64,000 bases of DNA from Bacteroidota bacterium. Its GTDB lineage: Bacteria; Bacteroidota; Ignavibacteria; Tepidaquicellales; Tepidaquicellaceae. Under the pieces are notes generated by a model. It searched no databases. It saw nothing but the letters and a program-made list of their open reading frames with translations, and was not told where the DNA came from. Below, one piece after another: positions 44,923 to 53,020 of the stretch (within the stretch, counting starts at the first letter, position 1; every line of letters begins with the position of its first letter). Made by a program: the position numbers and the translations under genes. The stretch lies in contig JAFDZO010000024.1 of assembly GCA_018266845.1 (NCBI GenBank), forward strand, positions 1-64,000, read 5' to 3'.

Positions 44923-45257
44923 AAATTTTAATTTTTAAAAAGAAGTGATATAAATTTTGTAACCAAAACTCCCTTTACACAGGAACACTAAACATAAAAG
45001 CAGGTTTAGGCATCCGCAGGGGAGAAATCCGCTTGCCGGATGAAGCAAGCTGTTTTTTTTGTCTTACGGAAACTGAAACCTGAAAGTTTCAACGGAAACT
45101 CAATCTGTGTAATTAGTTTCCAAGTTATGAAGAATGGATTTTAATGTCAATAACAAAAATACTATGGAAACGAAAACTGGGCGGGAAGTTTCCAGGGAGG
45201 AAGCCTATTTTGTATTATACGATTGTTATATTGTGATTCAATGGTTATTTTTAATAT
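44923..45257. other. Intergenic stretch between tetR and the first R-M locus
   Basis: This divergent gap must hold the tetR and methyltransferase promoters. It contains several GGAAACT/AGTTTCC motifs between about 45067 and 45205, and an arm pair CATCCG/CGGATG near 45010-45040. These could be part of an operator or repeat remnants. No gene is seen. Confidence 0.5.
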
Positions 45258-46157
45258 ATGAAAGATTTAACTAATTCTGACAAGGTTTTTGAAAGTCTTG
45301 TAGAGTATGTTTCTACAGTCAAAATATCTCATGTAATAAAACCGGTTTTTAAAACTGATGATTTCGCTTTGTATCATAATGACAGTTTGGAAGTTATGAG
45401 TCGCTTTCCTGATAATTATGTTGATATGATATTTGCAGATCCTCCTTATATGTTATCGAATGATGGATTTACATGTCAGAACGGAAGAATGGTAAGTGTT
45501 AACAAAGGTAAGTGGGATAAATCCAAAGGATTTGAGGAAGATTTAGTTTTTCATGAGACATGGATTTCGGAATGTAAAAGAGTATTAAAACCGGAAGGCA
45601 CTATTTGGATAAGCGGCACATATCATAGCATATATCAATGCGGATTTTTGTTGCAAAAGCTGGGTTATCATTTGCTAAATGATATTGCTTGGTTCAAACC
45701 CAATGCTTCTCCCAATTTAAGCTGCCGCTTTTTTACCGCCTCGCATGAAACACTTTTATGGGCAAGGAAAGATAAAAAAGCAAAACATTATTTTAATTAT
45801 GAGGCAATGAAAAATGGGAATTTTCCCGAAGATAAATTAAAGAAACCGGAGTTACAGATGAGAAGCGTTTGGAGTATTCCAACAACTTCACCAAGTGAAA
45901 AAGAATTTGGGAAGCATCCGACACAAAAACCGCTTGCGCTTTTGAGAAGAATAATTCAGGCTTCGACAAAGCCCGGTGATATAATTTTCGATCCGTTTAA
46001 CGGTGGAGGAACTACGGGTATAGCATCTTCTATTATTGGGCTAAGAAAATATATAGGATGTGATATTAGTAAAGATTATATAGATCTCACCATTAAAAAA
46101 TATGAAGCTCTAAAATTTAACCACTCATTATTTGAAGAACATAGTGAGGCAATATAA
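45258..46157 (+). CDS. DpnA-like adenine-specific DNA methyltransferase
   Basis: This 299-residue enzyme has motif IV DPPYMLSNDG (61-70) before motif I DPFNGGGTTGIA near residue 245, the order of beta-class N6-adenine/N4-cytosine methyltransferases. The stretch FTCQNGRMVSVNKGKWDKSKG and KPNASPNLSCRFFTASHETLLWARK closely resembles M.DpnA and relatives that methylate GATC. Use of GATC is supported by the adjacent MutH/Sau3AI-type endonuclease remnant, but is inference. In Dpn-type systems a second GATC methyltransferase is usual; none is seen here. The frame looks intact. Confidence 0.9.
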   Translation: MKDLTNSDKVFESLVEYVSTVKISHVIKPVFKTDDFALYHNDSLEVMSRFPDNYVDMIFADPPYMLSNDGFTCQNGRMVSVNKGKWDKSKGFEEDLVFHETWISECKRVLKPEGTIWISGTYHSIYQCGFLLQKLGYHLLNDIAWFKPNASPNLSCRFFTASHETLLWARKDKKAKHYFNYEAMKNGNFPEDKLKKPELQMRSVWSIPTTSPSEKEFGKHPTQKPLALLRRIIQASTKPGDIIFDPFNGGGTTGIASSIIGLRKYIGCDISKDYIDLTIKKYEALKFNHSLFEEHSEAI

Positions 46158-46163
46158 ATTTGT

Positions 46164-46283
46164 ATGTCTAAAAAGATAATTCGAGCATTATTCAAATTGA
46201 CAAGGCTGTTTTTTATTGAAAAGAATATTACCCATTGGAATGGAACAAGAAGAGATATGTTGCTTTCTAAAATTAATTGTTAA
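46164..46283 (+). CDS. Possible small protein between methyltransferase and endonuclease remnant
   Basis: An ATG 7 nt after the methyltransferase stop opens a 39-codon frame with a basic start (SKKIIRALFKLTRLFF) and an aromatic-basic end. It ends 3 nt before the ATG of the endonuclease remnant, so spacing fits an operon member. No family is recognised and length alone gives little support. It might be a leftover of a control protein or of the endonuclease N-terminus. Confidence 0.3.
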   Translation: MSKKIIRALFKLTRLFFIEKNITHWNGTRRDMLLSKINC

Positions 46284-46285
46284 TA

Positions 46286-46893
46286 ATGGTTACTAGAGTT
46301 CTGGCAATTAAAAATCTTGAAAAACATATTGGTGAAGACTTATCAAAGCATGCTAAAAAATTTGGCATAACAACTTATTTTGAAGGCAAACAAAATAAAG
46401 GCTGGAAAGGATTAACATTAGAACGGCTTGCAGGTTTATCTTCTAATAATAAACAAGCGCCGAACGGATTAGGTTTCGAGTTAAAATCAACTGCTTTTTA
46501 CCGCCCTAAAGTGTGTGGACTGCGAAAGAAACTTTTGCAATTACTATGATTAACCCTGTTGCGTTAGCTGAAACATCTTTTTATCAAAGTCATTGTTGGG
46601 AAAAGTTAAAGTCACTGATCTATTGCGCTGTCTCTTGGAATGGACGCCATAATGAAAAATCGGAATTATTAAAAGTACAGTCGTTTGATTTTGTAGAAAG
46701 TAATACATTAATTCCTGAAATAGAAGCAGACTATGAATTCATTCGAAATAAGTTAGTTAGGCTAGGATTTGACTCGTTAACCGGAAAAGATGGCAAGTGG
46801 ATACAGGCAAGAACTAAAGGACCCGGGCATGGATCAAAAAGTAGAGCGTTCTATGCCAGGAAAAATTTAATTAATGAAATTATTAAATTGTAG
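46286..46893 (+). pseudogene. MutH/Sau3AI-type restriction endonuclease, frameshifted
   Basis: Frame one (46286 to about 46505) encodes WKGLTLERLAGL and NGLGFELKST, the catalytic Glu-x-Lys region of MutH/Sau3AI nucleases. After about 46510 the homologous sequence continues in another frame (46513-46893) with WTAKETFAITM and, near the end, KWIQARTKGPGHGSKSRAFY, the family C-terminal signature. One missing base near AAAGTGTGTGG (46507-46518) explains the shift; total length would be about 202 residues, MutH size. The cognate methyltransferase lies upstream. It is probably inactive, unless the shift is an assembly error. Confidence 0.85.
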
Positions 46894-47225
46894 TTTACTT
46901 CACACATAATTCTTTGTCGTTGTTGGTGAAAACACCAACAACGGCAACATTGTAAAATATTTCCTCTTAAATATTCACTCTCTCATCTTCACCAGCAAGC
47001 TTTGCCAGCCGCCGCCGTTGTGAACCTCTGTAAATCCGTTGGAGAGAAGAATCACAAGTATTTTTTTAACCCGTGTTCAATTATTTTGTGCTAATTCTTT
47101 ATACATTGGATAACTCTTTTTAAGATGAAACAATAGGTACTTTGCTGAGCAAAAAGTTATTCTAATAGCAATACACCAAATTTTAAATTACTTTTTAGTT
47201 ACTTCAAGGATTTGTATTTTTAAAA
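46894..47225. other. Junction between R-M loci with hairpin and rhodanese gene remnant
   Basis: A hairpin with 11-bp arms CGTTGTTGGTG and CACCAACAACG (46918-46943) lacks a T-run. It is followed by the rhodanese 3' remnant (46974-47040). The remaining about 185 bp before the second methyltransferase should contain its promoter. No intact gene is visible. Confidence 0.7.
46974..47040 (-). repeat. Remnant copy of the rhodanese gene 3' end
   Basis: These 67 bp match 49156-49222 with two differences. In the minus frame they encode NGFTEVHNGGGWQSLLVKMRE and a stop, the exact C-terminus of the intact rhodanese. Beyond 47040 the match drops, though ILLSNGF here versus ILLANGF in the intact gene suggests related coding DNA for a few more codons. 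Confidence 0.93.
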
Positions 47226-48170
47226 ATGCAGGCAAAAAAACTCAACTCTCAAGTTTCTTTATATTCCAATTCAAGTGAGATTTTTAATGTTGATATAAAT
47301 ACCGCAATTCCTCAATTAAACTTCAAAAATAGTAATGGTTCTTTATTCTTAGGGGATTGTATTCTATGGTTAAAAACTCTGGAAAGTAATTCTGTTGATT
47401 TATGCTTTGCTGATCCGCCGTACAATATTAAAAAGGAAGTGTGGGATAATTTTGACAGTATGGAAAAATATATTTCGTGGTCGTTGGATTGGATTAAAGA
47501 AGTTTCAAGAGTTCTTAAACCAAATGGTACTTTATACGTCTGTGGTTTTTCTGAAATATTAGCGGACCTAAAACATCCTTCGATGAAGTACTTTAAGGGG
47601 TGCAGATGGATAGTTTGGCATTACAAAAATAAAGCTAATTTAGGAAAAGATTGGGGACGCTCGCATGAAAGCATTTTACATTTTAGAAAAGGGAAAAGTT
47701 TTACTTTAAATATTGATGATATAAGAATTCCGTACGGAGAGCATACTTTAAAATACCCGGGACATCCGCAGGCAGAAACAAGTAACTTCGGAAAAGGCAA
47801 TAATAAAAAAAGAGATGATTGGTATCCTCATCCAAACGGAGCAAAACCTAAAGACGTTATTGAATTACCTACTACATGTAATGGTTCAAATGAATCTACG
47901 GCACATCCCACTCAAAAACCTGAAGGATTATTAAGAAAACTCGTTTTAGCATCCTCAAATGAAAATGACCTGGTAATTGACCCTTTCTCTGGTTCTGGTA
48001 CTACTGCAGTTGTTTCAGAGCAATTAAATAGGAAATGGTTAGCCTGCGATAATAATGAAGTTTATAATTCTATGGCAATAAAAAGATTACAAAATGTTGT
48101 TATAAAGTCTAAAGATGAATGGATAAAATATGATAAAGAGAATGCTAAGAGAAGGGAATCAAATAGATAA
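47226..48170 (+). CDS. DNA methyltransferase (N6-adenine/N4-cytosine, beta class)
   Basis: This 314-residue enzyme has motif IV FADPPYNIKKEVWDNF (DPPY 63-66), then the target region, HPTQKPEGLLRKLVLASS, and motif I DPFSGSGTTAV near residue 250: the beta-class order. It differs clearly from the methyltransferase at 45258, so the loci are independent acquisitions. Its stop overlaps the ATG of the next gene by one base (TAATG), the usual coupling of modification and restriction genes. Recognition sequence unknown. The start ATG is at 47226. Confidence 0.9.
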   Translation: MQAKKLNSQVSLYSNSSEIFNVDINTAIPQLNFKNSNGSLFLGDCILWLKTLESNSVDLCFADPPYNIKKEVWDNFDSMEKYISWSLDWIKEVSRVLKPNGTLYVCGFSEILADLKHPSMKYFKGCRWIVWHYKNKANLGKDWGRSHESILHFRKGKSFTLNIDDIRIPYGEHTLKYPGHPQAETSNFGKGNNKKRDDWYPHPNGAKPKDVIELPTTCNGSNESTAHPTQKPEGLLRKLVLASSNENDLVIDPFSGSGTTAVVSEQLNRKWLACDNNEVYNSMAIKRLQNVVIKSKDEWIKYDKENAKRRESNR

Positions 48171-49072
48171 TGTCTATAGAAACGCTAAGAGCTTTTGTGA
48201 TTAACAAAGAGAATTTTAGTAGTCTAAATGACTATATTGAATTTACTACTGACTATCTTTCCTTCATATCTGATAATAATAATATTCAGGCTACGATAGT
48301 TTCACAAAATGAAAATCATTATAAGTTTTTACAATATAAGGAAGACGGCACTTTTAATATTACACGCCCCCTTAACTCTAACTTATTTTACTCCTTACAG
48401 GATTTTGAAATAAAGAAAAATGAACTAATAGCGCTATTAGGAAATATTAGAGCGGAAGCACACAATACGGAAGCCTATCGCACTGTATTAAACAGGTGTA
48501 TATATACAATACAACAATGTATTGGTGCAGCTTTGGATGCCTTACCTGCAAACGAGTCAAATAGAGCAAAAAAAATTAATGGTGATTTGTTCGAAAGACT
48601 AATTCGACTTTTGTTTACTATGTGCGATATAAGCTGTAGTTCAGGAGAAGTGCCGATTGCAATCAATTTTGATAATGACGAATCATTCACTATGACTTAT
48701 CAACATGATTTAATTGTTAAGCAGGGTAGTGTTGTTAAGGCAATTGGCTCTGTAAAAACTTCAAGCAAAGATAGAATTGATAAAGTGTTTCTGGATAAAT
48801 TTTTATACAGCAGGCTTACCGAAACTACACTTCCTCATTTTGCAGTATTTCTCAATGATGTTCAAAGAAAAAAAGTACACTCTGGTTCAAGCTATGGAGT
48901 AAGCCAAACATTTTTGCCGGGAAAATTTAAAGCATATACAATTAAGTTAAATCCTTTAAACGGAGTTTATTATTGTGATATAAGACCAATAATGTTATCC
49001 GATAATCTGTTGCATCAGCACATAAAAACGTTTGACCATTTATTATTTGATGATATATGGAGTTTACTATGA
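48170..49072 (+). CDS. Probable type II restriction endonuclease
   Basis: This 300-residue protein is coupled to the methyltransferase by a one-base overlap. Residues 138-200 show GDLFERLIRLLF (Glu142), YQHDLIV (Asp180) and AIGSVKTSS (Lys196), which resembles a PD-(D/E)XK nuclease core, although Ser194 replaces the usual acidic residue before Lys. No named family is recognised. The gene position is the best evidence. It ends 84 nt before the intact rhodanese gene, convergent with it, and its last bases precede the right rhodanese repeat. Confidence 0.75.
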   Translation: MSIETLRAFVINKENFSSLNDYIEFTTDYLSFISDNNNIQATIVSQNENHYKFLQYKEDGTFNITRPLNSNLFYSLQDFEIKKNELIALLGNIRAEAHNTEAYRTVLNRCIYTIQQCIGAALDALPANESNRAKKINGDLFERLIRLLFTMCDISCSSGEVPIAINFDNDESFTMTYQHDLIVKQGSVVKAIGSVKTSSKDRIDKVFLDKFLYSRLTETTLPHFAVFLNDVQRKKVHSGSSYGVSQTFLPGKFKAYTIKLNPLNGVYYCDIRPIMLSDNLLHQHIKTFDHLLFDDIWSLL

Positions 49073-49155
49073 GTACAGGACCGAATTTACCTCGTTTGGT
49101 GTTTTCCTGATTGCATTGTAAAATTTTGCAACTTAAGGATTACATCAAAATTCCC

Positions 49156-49222
49156 TTCACTCCCTCATCTTCACCAGCAAGCTTTGCCAGCCGCCGCCGT
49201 TGTGCACCTCTGTAAATCCGTT
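49156..49222 (-). repeat. Right copy of the 67-bp rhodanese 3'-end repeat
   Basis: This is the last part of the intact rhodanese gene and its stop. It is a direct repeat of 46974-47040 and lies about 2.2 kb away on the other side of the second R-M pair. Confidence 0.93.
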
Positions 49223-49474
49223 TGCCAACAAAATTTTTCTTGCAGATGAGCTTCGCATACCTGATGCGCAGCAGGTGATTACCGGTTTGCTTTTATTTAT
49301 TTTGGAAAGTTTTTCAGGAAGAATGTCTAATGGAATATTGACCGAGCCTTTTATATGACCGCCTTGAAATTCGCCTTTGCTTCTTACATCAATAATTGTT
49401 GCGCCCGATTCGTATAGCTCTCTATAGTTTACTTTTACTCCTGCCCCAAAGAGATTTTTAATAAATTGAATCAT
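49157..49474 (-). CDS. Single-domain rhodanese-like sulfurtransferase
   Basis: This 105-residue protein carries IIDVRSKGEFQGGHIKGSVNIPLDIL and the active-site loop CASGMRS (Cys69), so a thiosulfate or persulfide sulfurtransferase role is likely. The N-terminal ten residues are amphipathic; there is no signal peptide. It is full length compared with PspE/GlpE-type proteins. Its final 21 codons are duplicated at 46974-47040 on the far side of the second R-M unit, so its 3' end is the insertion site of that unit. Confidence 0.92.
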   Translation of the reverse strand: MIQFIKNLFGAGVKVNYRELYESGATIIDVRSKGEFQGGHIKGSVNIPLDILPEKLSKINKSKPVITCCASGMRSSSARKILLANGFTEVHNGGGWQSLLVKMRE

Positions 49475-49846
49475 TAAATAGTTTTTTGAATTGGATAGAA
49501 CAGAGAAATATTTGTGTTTTCTTTCAAACTAAATTAGAAGTAAAATTTTGTTGAATAAAGTCAAACAAGAATTCTGTTATGGTCTAAGGTTGAACTCGTT
49601 ATGAATCGGAATTTATCCCAATGAATCGGGAGCTTCGTAGCGCTGCCACTCCTTTAATTTGGTTTAGAACCTTGTTTGTTGAAATTTTCTGTTTTAGAGT
49701 TTTTGTGGCAAATTTTATCGGGTTTTGAAAAATTAAATCTTGTAAAAACAATAGAATAAACACACTTTCGAAAACACCCCAAATAAATATTTGTATTAAC
49801 ACTTATTTATTGCGCAGCTTCTAATTTAAGCGTAAGTTCAAATAAA
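49475..49846. other. Intergenic stretch, no reliable gene
   Basis: This gap has the rhodanese promoter side. A patch near 49606-49660 (TCCCAATGAATCGGGA and flanks) resembles a decayed dispersed repeat. A 67-codon frame (49599-49802 minus) has no support. Confidence 0.45.
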
Positions 49847-49880
49847 AAAGCCCCTCCCGGATTCCTCCGAAAAGGGCTTT
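49847..49880 (-). terminator. Rho-independent terminator after the 49.9 kb secreted protein
   Basis: Arms AAAGCCCCTCCCGGA and TCCGAAAAGGGCTTT pair with a few mismatches around a 4-nt loop. On the minus strand a T-run follows. Confidence 0.82.
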
Positions 49881-49903
49881 ATTTTCCTCTTTTTTTAACT
49901 AGC

Positions 49904-51292
49904 TTATTTAACCAAACTCATTTTCATTGTCTTTGCAAAATCCGCAGCCGTAAGCCGGTAGTAATATATGCCGCTCGGCTTATTTTTAGCATCCCAGCTA
50001 ACAGAATATGTTCCGGGTTTTAGGTTTTCGTTTACAAGTTCATCTGTCAGCCTTCCTGTCTGGTCATAAACCTCCAGCTTTACAAATCCCGTTTTTAGAA
50101 CATCGAATTTAATCGTTGTCGCGGGATTAAACGGATTAGGAAAGTTCTGATACACATTATAGTTTTTGGGTACTTCAGTTGAAATATTGTTTACCCCAAC
50201 TCCTCCCCACCATGTGGAAATTATTTCTCCGTTATTACCTACTGCCCAGCCGACTTTATCATTCACGAAATAAACTCCGTTGAGATTATTTATTGTCGGG
50301 GAAATCTGCTGAGTCCATGTATGCGCAAGGTCATCGGTTCTGAAAACAAGTCCGTTTTCTCCGACAACAAAGCCTCTCCAAGTGTAAGCGCTGCCATTCC
50401 AGTAGTATGCCCATGACATACAACTGAAAGCATTTGCATCAAAGTAAGTTTTCTCATCCCATGTCAATCCGCCGTTTGTTGTTTTCAGAAGCTTTGCCCG
50501 GGTGCCGTTTGCGCCGCCGCCGCATGCAAATCCTGTAAGTTCGTTTATGAATTTAATATCGTTAATATAGATGCCTTGAATTGGAGTACCGATTACGTTC
50601 CAATTGTTACCCATATTGGTAGTTTTTACTAATCTGGTTACATTAGATGTATTTGTAACGGATAACCATCCTGTATTAGTATTAATAAAAGAAATTCCTT
50701 TAAAAGTGCCAAGCTTAGTAATGTTTGTATCATCGTAAGAGTAATAATGAATACCTGCCCCAATTCCTCCGTCTGTGGTTCTGTATATTCTTCCTTGATT
50801 TGCATCGTCGAACCTCGCGCCAATTATAAATCCTGTGAATGCATTTATAAAATGAAGATTTTTGAAATCTATATAATTAATAGTATTGTTCATCCAGATA
50901 GTGCCGCCATTTGTGGTCTGCTGAATTACGCCTGATACCGGATTGCTGTTTGTAACATATCCGCATGAGTAAACATATTTGCCTGTATCGGTGCCGTTTG
51001 GAATTCCCTCAATTTTAACTAACTGATTCTGGTAAGAATTGGTCAGCTGTTGAGTCCAGTTATATCCTCCATCCGTGGTTTTAAAAATTTTTCCGTGAGT
51101 ACCGCAAATCCATCCTGTTAAATGGTTAGCAAAGTATACTGAGTTGTAAGTGTAGTTCGTATCCTGCGTAGATTGTTTATACCACATTCCATTTGGCTGA
51201 GCAAAACTTTTTTCCGCTGAGGAAAAGATAAATGCAATAATTAATATTGCGAATAGAATTTGAACTTTGTATTTTTTGTTTTTTATCTCCAT
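49904..51292 (-). CDS. Secreted YCF48/BNR-repeat protein with T9SS sorting domain
   Basis: This 462-residue protein has a signal peptide (about 10-32). A beta-propeller with repeated TTNGG/TTDGG-type motifs follows, such as FKTTDGGYNW, QTTNGGTIWM, KTTNMGNNW, KTTNGGLTWDE. The last 80 residues are a T9SS type A domain (QNFPNPFNPATTIKFDV, then GIYYYRLTAADFAKTMKMSLVK). It should be surface-exposed or released. Repeats of this kind are named after YCF48 and BNR proteins; ligand unknown. Its terminator lies at 49847. Confidence 0.9.
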   Translation of the reverse strand: MEIKNKKYKVQILFAILIIAFIFSSAEKSFAQPNGMWYKQSTQDTNYTYNSVYFANHLTGWICGTHGKIFKTTDGGYNWTQQLTNSYQNQLVKIEGIPNGTDTGKYVYSCGYVTNSNPVSGVIQQTTNGGTIWMNNTINYIDFKNLHFINAFTGFIIGARFDDANQGRIYRTTDGGIGAGIHYYSYDDTNITKLGTFKGISFINTNTGWLSVTNTSNVTRLVKTTNMGNNWNVIGTPIQGIYINDIKFINELTGFACGGGANGTRAKLLKTTNGGLTWDEKTYFDANAFSCMSWAYYWNGSAYTWRGFVVGENGLVFRTDDLAHTWTQQISPTINNLNGVYFVNDKVGWAVGNNGEIISTWWGGVGVNNISTEVPKNYNVYQNFPNPFNPATTIKFDVLKTGFVKLEVYDQTGRLTDELVNENLKPGTYSVSWDAKNKPSGIYYYRLTAADFAKTMKMSLVK

Positions 51293-51576
51293 GGCGTTTT
51301 TTCGAACTCTAAATTACTTGGTATGTAATTTGAAACTCTTCTCCGTATGTAACAAATACCATACCAATTAAAATTGCGAAAATGTGGGATTAAAATTGAT
51401 TTTTTAAAAATAAATAAACGAATGCAGTTGAAGAAAAGTAGTAAGAAAACTATGGCGAATTGTAAAGAAACTATATCAAAGAAAAAATAGTCCAATATGG
51501 TAGTTTGTTATAAATCCAATTAATAGCCAAAAAATTTAATTTGCAGGTTGTATAAAAAAACTCTATTTTGCAGATA
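51293..51576. other. Divergent intergenic region
   Basis: This AT-rich gap separates two divergent secreted-protein genes and should hold both promoters. Small frames here have no start support. No hairpin with a T-run was seen. Confidence 0.4.
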
Positions 51577-52878
51577 ATGAGCCGAAAAACAAAAAGTCTT
51601 TTATTTATAATTGCATTATTATTAACAAACTTAATAATAATTGCCTCAAGTGTCAAGGCACAGTGGTCAATTCCGGGAGCTTCCCCCGGCGATACTGTAG
51701 TAGGGCAGTGCATGACTTCAATCGGTAATGTGCTAATTTCGGGGAAGCAGGGGATTGCGTATTCGACAAATTTTGGCGCTCATTGGATTTTCACTTTTCA
51801 GGGACTGCCTTACGCTAACTGGCTTCCTGATTATTCAAAATCACTCTATACAAGAGGAAATGAAGTTTTTCTTGGAATTGATGTTAACGGCACGCCTGTC
51901 GGCTCTGTGGGAGTTTACAAAAGTCTTGATAGCGGAAAATCATGGTTTCCCTCAGCCTCGGGAATGATAGAAGGCACTCCCGTTTATTGCTTTATAGAAA
52001 AGGGTAGTTTGTTATTTGCCGGCACTGATGACGGAGTTTATGTTACTTCTAATAGCGGGCAAAACTGGAGCAAAACATCCTCATTTTTGGATGAGAAAAC
52101 AATTTCATGCTTTTGCGTAAACGGCAATACTCTTTTTGCGGCTATACTTGGCTCAACAGCCACAACGGGATTAGGTGTTTATGCTTCTACAAATAACGGC
52201 GTGTCTTGGGCAACTGTCAATTACGGCTTCCCTACGTACACCACGATTTACTCAATGGTAAACTTCAACGGGTATATTTACGGAACATCTACTGACGGGC
52301 AGATTTTCCGCACTACAAATAATGGCGGCTTATGGCTTTTAGTAAATAGCGGAATGTCAACTTTCTATAACCCTGTTTACGCCATTGCAAAATTTAATAA
52401 TAATCTTATTGTTGGATGCAATGACGGCATTTTTCTCACGACAAATCAGGGGCAGATGTGGTATTCAATAAATCAGGGCATTACTCCGGGCAGCCAGTTT
52501 CAATTTAATGCAATTACAAAATGCGGAAATTATGTTTTTGCTCCCGCTAATAATGGAATATGGAGAAGAGATTTGAATCAGGTTAGTGTGCAAAACATTT
52601 CTGCTGTAGTTTCTTCAGACTATAAGCTAATGCAGAATTACCCTAATCCTTTTAATCCTGCAACTAAAATTAGGTTCGAACTTCCGAAATCTTCTTTTGT
52701 GAATCTTAAAGTTTATAATTCCGCAGGGAAAGAAATCGCCACGCTGGTAAATGAAAAACTTGCTCAGGGAGTTTATGAAACTGAGTTTGATGCTTCGGCA
52801 TTATCTTCAGGGGTTTACTTCTATAAAATTGTAACCGGTGATTTTATACAGACAAAAAAAATGCTGCTTGTGAAGTAA
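51577..52878 (+). CDS. Secreted BNR-repeat protein with T9SS sorting domain
   Basis: I use ATG 51577; an upstream TTG three codons earlier is less likely. The 433-residue protein has a signal peptide (KTKSLLFIIALLLTNLIII, then SVKAQW). A propeller with repeats such as YKSLDSGKSWFP, YVTSNSGQNWSK, YASTNNGVSWA and FRTTNNGGLW follows. The last 85 residues form a T9SS type A domain (QNYPNPFNPATKIRFELP and ending KKMLLVK). It belongs to the same secreted family as 49904, 58548 and 61705. Ligand unknown. Confidence 0.88.
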   Translation: MSRKTKSLLFIIALLLTNLIIIASSVKAQWSIPGASPGDTVVGQCMTSIGNVLISGKQGIAYSTNFGAHWIFTFQGLPYANWLPDYSKSLYTRGNEVFLGIDVNGTPVGSVGVYKSLDSGKSWFPSASGMIEGTPVYCFIEKGSLLFAGTDDGVYVTSNSGQNWSKTSSFLDEKTISCFCVNGNTLFAAILGSTATTGLGVYASTNNGVSWATVNYGFPTYTTIYSMVNFNGYIYGTSTDGQIFRTTNNGGLWLLVNSGMSTFYNPVYAIAKFNNNLIVGCNDGIFLTTNQGQMWYSINQGITPGSQFQFNAITKCGNYVFAPANNGIWRRDLNQVSVQNISAVVSSDYKLMQNYPNPFNPATKIRFELPKSSFVNLKVYNSAGKEIATLVNEKLAQGVYETEFDASALSSGVYFYKIVTGDFIQTKKMLLVK

Positions 52879-52886
52879 TCCATATT

Positions 52887-52922
52887 CTATTGTAAATCAA
52901 ATACAATAGTTTCCTGTTTTTA
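52887..52922 (+). terminator. Probable terminator after the 51.6 kb gene
   Basis: Perfect 8-bp arms CTATTGTA and TACAATAG enclose a 7-nt loop and are followed by a T-rich tract (TTTCCTGTTTTTATTTC). The stem is AT-rich, so it may be weak. Confidence 0.68.
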
Positions 52923-53020
52923 TTTCTTTGGGATTAATCACAAAACAACTCGGAATAAAACCACTTTGATTTTATCTGCTAGTTTTTTAGCTTATAAAGA
53001 AATGAAAATTGTGAGAAATT

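Noticed and set aside
46286-46893. Programmed frameshift in the MutH-like endonuclease
   Set aside because: No slippery heptamer with a downstream structure is seen at the shift; a one-base loss or error explains it more simply.
49599-49802. 67-codon minus frame before the rhodanese side gap
   Set aside because: No start support; overlaps a decayed repeat patch.
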